This document shows, one piece after another, positions 59,838 to 64,000 of a stretch of 64,000 nucleotides of DNA. A program made the translations under genes and the position numbers. How positions within the stretch are numbered: the first letter of the stretch is position 1; each line of letters opens with the position of its first letter. Source of the stretch: Haemophilus influenzae (GTDB lineage Bacteria; Pseudomonadota; Gammaproteobacteria; Enterobacterales; Pasteurellaceae); assembly GCF_900475755.1 (NCBI RefSeq), contig NZ_LS483411.1:1178001-1242000 (forward strand), written 5' to 3'. Under the pieces are notes generated by a model, which searched no databases, was not told the DNA's origin, and saw only the letters and a list, made by a program, of their open reading frames with translations.

Positions 59838-60920
59838 TTATTTTGCTGCTTTTAATTCTTGATAATATTGTTCATAGAATTGGATTGCATCGCCAACGTC
59901 ATCTTGCCAGTGACTATTTTTTAATATATCAGCTGACGGATAAATCGCTGGATCTTCAGTGATTTCTTTTGGTAATGCTTTTTTCGCTTCAATATTTGAG
60001 GTTGGGTAACCGATAGCTAAGGTTAATTTTTCAGCTGTTTTTTTCCCTAACATGTAGTTAATCAGCTTGTGTGCGCCTTCAGAATTTTTAGCTGTTGCAG
60101 GAATTGCAAGAGTATCAACCCAAAGTACAGGACCCTCTTTTGGGAATACCATATTTAGAGGTGCTTTTTCTTTTTTAGCAATACGTACCGAACCATTCCA
60201 TAATTGACCCACTTCCACTTCGCCTGAGATGAACGAGTTAGCTGGGTTATCGGAATTGAAAGAAAGTACATTTGGACGTAATTTCAATAATTCTTCATAG
60301 GCTTGTTTGATAATTGCTGGATCTTGAGTATTTGGATCTTGACCAATTTTCAATAAAGCAATGTTGAATACTTCACGTGCATCGTCTAATAACTGAACTT
60401 TGTTTGCAAATTCTGGTTTCCATAAGTCTGCCCAAGAAGTGAATTGTTCGCCTTTGTAAGTGTTGGTATTGAATGCGATACCCGGCGCACCTAAAAGTTG
60501 CGGAAGAGAGTATTTGTTACCTTTATCATAAGGTTTATTGAGCCAATCAGGATCTAATTCTTTAAGAACAGGTAATTTGCTGTGATCAAGTTCTTTTAAC
60601 ATTCCTTCGCGTGCCATTTTAGAAACGAAGTAGTTAGAAGGTGCGATAACATCATAGCCACCAGACTCGCCTTGAGTTTTGAGTTTTGCGTACATTGTTT
60701 CGTTTGATTCTAGGCTTGAAACGATAACTTTGATGCCAGTTTCTTTAGTAAACTCATCTAAAAGACCATCTGGTACATATTCAGTCCAAGTGTAGAGATA
60801 CACAGTGTCATTAGCAGCAGCCGTAGCTTTTGCAGTTTCTTGCTTAGCATCTTTATCGTTGCAAGCGGTTAAAGTTGCAGCTACGAAGCTGGCAGTAATT
60901 AAACCTGCAAATTTTTTCAT
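59838..60920 (-). CDS. potD: Spermidine/putrescine-binding protein PotD, as a lipoprotein
   Basis: Periplasmic substrate-binding component of the polyamine ABC transporter. It has 360 residues from the ATG after AACAGGAGAACAAAC; a longer frame runs back into the terminator hairpin. The signal peptide ends TLTAC, a lipobox (cysteine near residue 20), so this PotD should be membrane-anchored, unlike the soluble E. coli protein. The mature part has YTWTEYVPDGLLDEFTKETG and LPQLLGAPGIAFNT typical of PotD/PotF. It is separated from potC by a terminator hairpin. Confidence 0.92.
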   Translation of the reverse strand: MKKFAGLITASFVAATLTACNDKDAKQETAKATAAANDTVYLYTWTEYVPDGLLDEFTKETGIKVIVSSLESNETMYAKLKTQGESGGYDVIAPSNYFVSKMAREGMLKELDHSKLPVLKELDPDWLNKPYDKGNKYSLPQLLGAPGIAFNTNTYKGEQFTSWADLWKPEFANKVQLLDDAREVFNIALLKIGQDPNTQDPAIIKQAYEELLKLRPNVLSFNSDNPANSFISGEVEVGQLWNGSVRIAKKEKAPLNMVFPKEGPVLWVDTLAIPATAKNSEGAHKLINYMLGKKTAEKLTLAIGYPTSNIEAKKALPKEITEDPAIYPSADILKNSHWQDDVGDAIQFYEQYYQELKAAK

Positions 60921-60977
60921 TTTTGTTTGTTCTCCTGTTAAAGAGTCGTAAAAAACCACCTGCCGAATGACAGGCAT

Positions 60978-61008
60978 AAAAAAACGCCTTGATTGTGCGT
61001 CAAGGCGT
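60978..61008 (-). terminator. Hairpin terminator between potC and potD
   Basis: On the coding (minus) strand ACGCCTTGA pairs with TCAAGGCGT around a seven-base loop and is followed by seven T residues, between potC and the potD ribosome binding site. Confidence 0.8.
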
Positions 61009-61049
61009 ATTCTATTTTAAATTCAAAGGTTTGTGAAACCTTTTGTTAA

Positions 61050-61820
61050 TTAATGGTTATTTTTTCGTGTAATTAGCTGGCTTAAAACGACAAGAGCTAA
61101 TGAAAGCACGATCATAATCGTTGCTAAAGCATTAACTTCAGGTGTTACACCGGTTTTCACTAGAGAGAATATTCTCAATGGTAAGATTTCATAACTTACA
61201 CCACTGACAAATGATGAAACCACAACATCATCTAATGAAATAGTGAAACTTAATAACCAGCCTGATACAACTGCAGGTAATGCTAAAGGAAGGATAATTT
61301 TACGTAAAATGGTCACTTCACTTGCACCTAAGTCTTTCGCTGCTTCTAACATTCTAGCATCAAAGCCATTTAAGCGAGAGAAGATGGTTACGGTCACATA
61401 GGGTAAACAGAAGGTCACATGGGCTAGTAATAAAGACCAGAAACCTAATGAAATACCGACAATCATAAATAACGCAAGTAAAGATACTGCCATTACAATA
61501 TCTGGAGACATCATAACGATAAATAGCATACCGCTTACTGCTTGTTTACCGCGGAATTTATAGCGGTAAAGTGCGATTGCAGTTAATCCACCTACAATAG
61601 TAGCTAGTGTAGCCGCAAAAAATGCAATAGTTACCGAATGAATCGCAGCTTGTATTAAGGTGTCGTTATTAAATAAACGCTCGTACCAATTCCAACTAAA
61701 GCCTTTCCAGCTTAAACCATAACGATCTGAATTGAAGGAATTGGTTACCAAGATAATAATTGGGATATACAAATAAGCGTATACCACAAACATAAATGCA
61801 TTACGTAGTAAACGACTCAT
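61050..61820 (-). CDS. potC: Polyamine transporter permease PotC
   Basis: Inner-membrane permease of 256 residues with six hydrophobic segments and the EAA loop for ATPase contact (MLEAAKDLGASEVTILRKIILPLALP near residue 150). Starts in a TAATG overlap with potB. Part of potABCD. Confidence 0.93.
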   Translation of the reverse strand: MSRLLRNAFMFVVYAYLYIPIIILVTNSFNSDRYGLSWKGFSWNWYERLFNNDTLIQAAIHSVTIAFFAATLATIVGGLTAIALYRYKFRGKQAVSGMLFIVMMSPDIVMAVSLLALFMIVGISLGFWSLLLAHVTFCLPYVTVTIFSRLNGFDARMLEAAKDLGASEVTILRKIILPLALPAVVSGWLLSFTISLDDVVVSSFVSGVSYEILPLRIFSLVKTGVTPEVNALATIMIVLSLALVVLSQLITRKNNH

Positions 61821-62680
61821 TATTCTAACTCCACTTTCTTATTCAATAGTTTGTTTGCTCGGTAGTACACGAAAATCAACAATGCCATTAGAACAGTTAA
61901 ACCAATACTGATTGCAGAACCAAATGGCCAGTTACGAGAAATTAAGAATTCGCTCTTAATTACGTTCCCCACTAGTAATACTTTTGCTCCACCAAGTAGG
62001 TCTGCTACATAGAACATTCCCATTGCTGGCAATAATACCAATAAACAACCTGCAATAATGCCTGGCATAGTTAATGGTAAAATCACTCGGAAGAAACGTT
62101 GGAATGCATTTGCACCTAAATCTCTTGCAGCCTCTAATAAGCGACCGTCTAATTTTTCAATGGCAGAGTAGAGTGGCAAAATCATAAATGGCAATAGCAA
62201 ATAAACTAATCCAATGATTACCGCAATTTCAGTATTCAAAATGCGAACGGGTTCACTCAAAATTCCCATGTCTATCAACATGGTGTTAAGCACACCTTTC
62301 ACACCGAGAAACACTTTCATTCCATAAATACGAACCAATGAGTTTGTCCAGAATGGTAAAACCACAAGGAACAATAAGAGCGGTCGATATTTAGGATGAA
62401 TTTTGCTCATCATAAAAGCAAATGGATAACCTATTAGTAAGCAAATAATGGTGGCGATGCCCGACATAGACAATGAATTCCACACAACTTGTGCATAAAG
62501 TGGATTAAACAAGTTTGTATAGTTTTCAACAGTAATTGGGAACGCATAAAAGTTGCTACCGTCTCGAGTCAGAAAACTGACGGCGAATACCAACAAGTTT
62601 GGAATCAACACAAAGAAAATGAGCCAACTGAAGATAATCGCAACAGTAATTTTCTGGAATTTATTATTGATTATCTTCAT
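61820..62680 (-). CDS. potB: Polyamine transporter permease PotB
   Basis: Inner-membrane permease of 286 residues with six hydrophobic segments; EAA loop [26 protein letters not shown] near residue 180. The ATG giving [11 protein letters not shown] overlaps the potA end by 17 bases; a longer frame (MRAGRLFST) is unlikely. Pairs with PotC as heterodimeric channel. Confidence 0.93.
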   Translation of the reverse strand: MKIINNKFQKITVAIIFSWLIFFVLIPNLLVFAVSFLTRDGSNFYAFPITVENYTNLFNPLYAQVVWNSLSMSGIATIICLLIGYPFAFMMSKIHPKYRPLLLFLVVLPFWTNSLVRIYGMKVFLGVKGVLNTMLIDMGILSEPVRILNTEIAVIIGLVYLLLPFMILPLYSAIEKLDGRLLEAARDLGANAFQRFFRVILPLTMPGIIAGCLLVLLPAMGMFYVADLLGGAKVLLVGNVIKSEFLISRNWPFGSAISIGLTVLMALLIFVYYRANKLLNKKVELE

Positions 62681-63782
62681 CGTTGAGAACAACCTCCCAG
62701 CCCTCATGCCATGTAATGCCTACGCGCTGACCTACGCTATGATCCATATATGGATCGTCTTCATTAAAGAATTCACTTACAAGGACACGCATTCCGTTGT
62801 GATCAAACTCTACCGTTGATTCTAATGTCATTCCTTTATAAGTGCGGTCAATAATATGACCGATAATCGCTTTAGAATGTTCATTTTCATCTAATTCTTC
62901 AATCACAATATCTTCAGGGCGAAGGAGTACTTGAAGTTTTTGCTCTTTCTCAACAGGCATGTCTGTGTAAATATCACAAACTCGACCTTCAACATTCGCC
63001 AGTACAACTTGTTCTGATTTACGTTCAATCACAGTGGCTTCAAATACGTTAATTTCGCCAATGAAACGAGCAACGAATAAGTTCGCTGGATCTTCATAGA
63101 TTTCACGTGGAGAACCATCTTGTGCGATTTTACCTTTACGCAATAATACGATACGATCAGACATTGTAATCGCTTCTTCTTGATCGTGGGTGACGAAAAT
63201 AAAGGTAATGCCAAGCTGACGTTGTAACATTTTGAGTTCTTGTTGCATTTGTTTACGCAATTTGTAATCTAATGCAGATAAAGACTCATCAAGTAGCAAC
63301 ACTTTTGGTTTATTTACTACGGCACGAGCGATGGCAATACGTTGTTGTTGTCCGCCAGAAAGTTGAGTTGGCTTACGATCAGCCATTTCTTCTAACTGTA
63401 CCATACGCAAGGCTTCTAAAACACGCGGTTTAATTTCGTCGTTTGGTACTTTTTGCATACGCAAACCGAAAGCTACGTTCTCAAAAATTGTCATATGTGG
63501 AAAGAGTGCATAGCTTTGGAATACCGTATTAATATGACGTTTTTCCGCTGGCACATTGGTAATATCTTCGCCATCTAAAATAATGCTACCTGAATCCAAT
63601 TCTTCTAAGCCTGCAAGTAAGCGTAAAACTGTGGTCTTACCACAGCCTGAGGGGCCAAGAATAGTGACAAATTCACCGTTATTAATTGTAAGATTGAAAT
63701 CGTTAATAATAGTGTTAGAACCATAGGATTTTTTGATTGAACGAAGCTCAATAATAGGCTTGTTTTGAAGCTGATTTTCCAC
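62664..63782 (-). CDS. potA: Polyamine transporter ATPase PotA
   Basis: ABC ATPase that energises PotBC. Taking the GTG before [15 protein letters not shown] gives 372 residues, the length I recall for the Rd protein; a longer frame upstream adds 21 non-conserved residues. Walker [10 protein letters not shown] near residue 43, signature [14 protein letters not shown] near 138, Walker [13 protein letters not shown], and a C-terminal TOBE regulatory domain from about 290. First gene of the operon; the promoter should lie in 63783-64000, where a USS at 63965 is the only other element I see. Confidence 0.93.
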   Translation of the reverse strand: MENQLQNKPIIELRSIKKSYGSNTIINDFNLTINNGEFVTILGPSGCGKTTVLRLLAGLEELDSGSIILDGEDITNVPAEKRHINTVFQSYALFPHMTIFENVAFGLRMQKVPNDEIKPRVLEALRMVQLEEMADRKPTQLSGGQQQRIAIARAVVNKPKVLLLDESLSALDYKLRKQMQQELKMLQRQLGITFIFVTHDQEEAITMSDRIVLLRKGKIAQDGSPREIYEDPANLFVARFIGEINVFEATVIERKSEQVVLANVEGRVCDIYTDMPVEKEQKLQVLLRPEDIVIEELDENEHSKAIIGHIIDRTYKGMTLESTVEFDHNGMRVLVSEFFNEDDPYMDHSVGQRVGITWHEGWEVVLNDEDNQ

Positions 63783-64000
63783 TAGCTTTGGTTTTCTCCC
63801 TAATTTCACCAATGATTTGGTACTGAGTAGAAATAAAACCTGCAAGACTGCAGGGGCGACATATAAAAATAGACGCTTATGATATAGCGAATTGTTAATA
63901 ATGAAAAGGGCTTAATGCCTTAGAAAGTAAAAAAACTGCCATTCATAAAAATAACGAGAAATTTAACCGCACTTTCGATGTATTTTACTTCGTTAATTTT

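Overview
The window is a chromosomal segment of a Haemophilus influenzae strain. The evidence is an AT-rich genome with dense copies of the DNA uptake signal core (AAGTGCGGT / ACCGCACTT) inside genes and paired in terminators, and proteins that match the H. influenzae housekeeping set. From memory of strain Rd numbering, the left two thirds run roughly HI1614 to HI1573 (pepN to pykA) and the right part roughly HI1285 to HI1300, followed by the potABCD genes. The order is therefore rearranged relative to Rd, with a tRNA-Val gene at the junction. I saw no prophage, insertion sequence, rRNA or CRISPR array.

Layout. 1-13247: pepN (5' end outside the window), ribE, a MATE pump, sfsA, tyrS, the prs-ispE-lolB group, cca, an SH3-domain membrane protein, and a phosphate transporter with its DUF47 partner. 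13364-15925: a four-gene copper-peptide operon (DoxX, a Cys-repeat precursor peptide, a DUF692/MNIO enzyme, and its DUF2063 partner). 16245-29000: a CYTH/CHAD triphosphatase, radA, lrp, ftsK, lolA, rarA, aroA, purU, hns, and a lysine-riboswitch-controlled NhaC-family transporter. 29237-40905: ilvIH, argS, a YecM-like protein, a frameshifted small lipoprotein, the SlyB/Pcp lipoprotein, pgi, alr, dnaB and pykA. 41134-41210: tRNA-Val(GAC). 41277-48561: a type I restriction-modification operon carrying an extra SIR2-domain gene between hsdS and hsdR, with hsdM under pentanucleotide phase variation. 48726-64000: rbfA-truB, tyrA, a csdA-csdE-queF cluster, an LrgAB pair, a dGTPase, uup, and the spermidine/putrescine transporter potABCD.

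The most notable elements are regulatory or defensive. (1) hsdM-hsdS-SIR2-hsdR has the architecture in which a guard toxin sits inside a restriction operon, and its hsdM repeat tract is in the OFF frame as sequenced. (2) A 70-nt candidate small RNA between sfsA and tyrS has two Fur boxes, a consensus promoter and a strong terminator. (3) A second orphan RNA of about 77 nt between ilvH and argS has a CRP-like site at the class I position. (4) The MNIO copper-peptide operon has an internal hairpin terminator after the peptide gene. (5) A tandem structured repeat between the CYTH gene and radA has paired substitutions that preserve its stems. (6) A lysine riboswitch precedes the NhaC-type transporter, and two TyrR-like boxes precede tyrA. 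Start sites were moved from the longest frame to the ATG or GTG with a Shine-Dalgarno sequence or family-consistent N-terminus where these disagreed.
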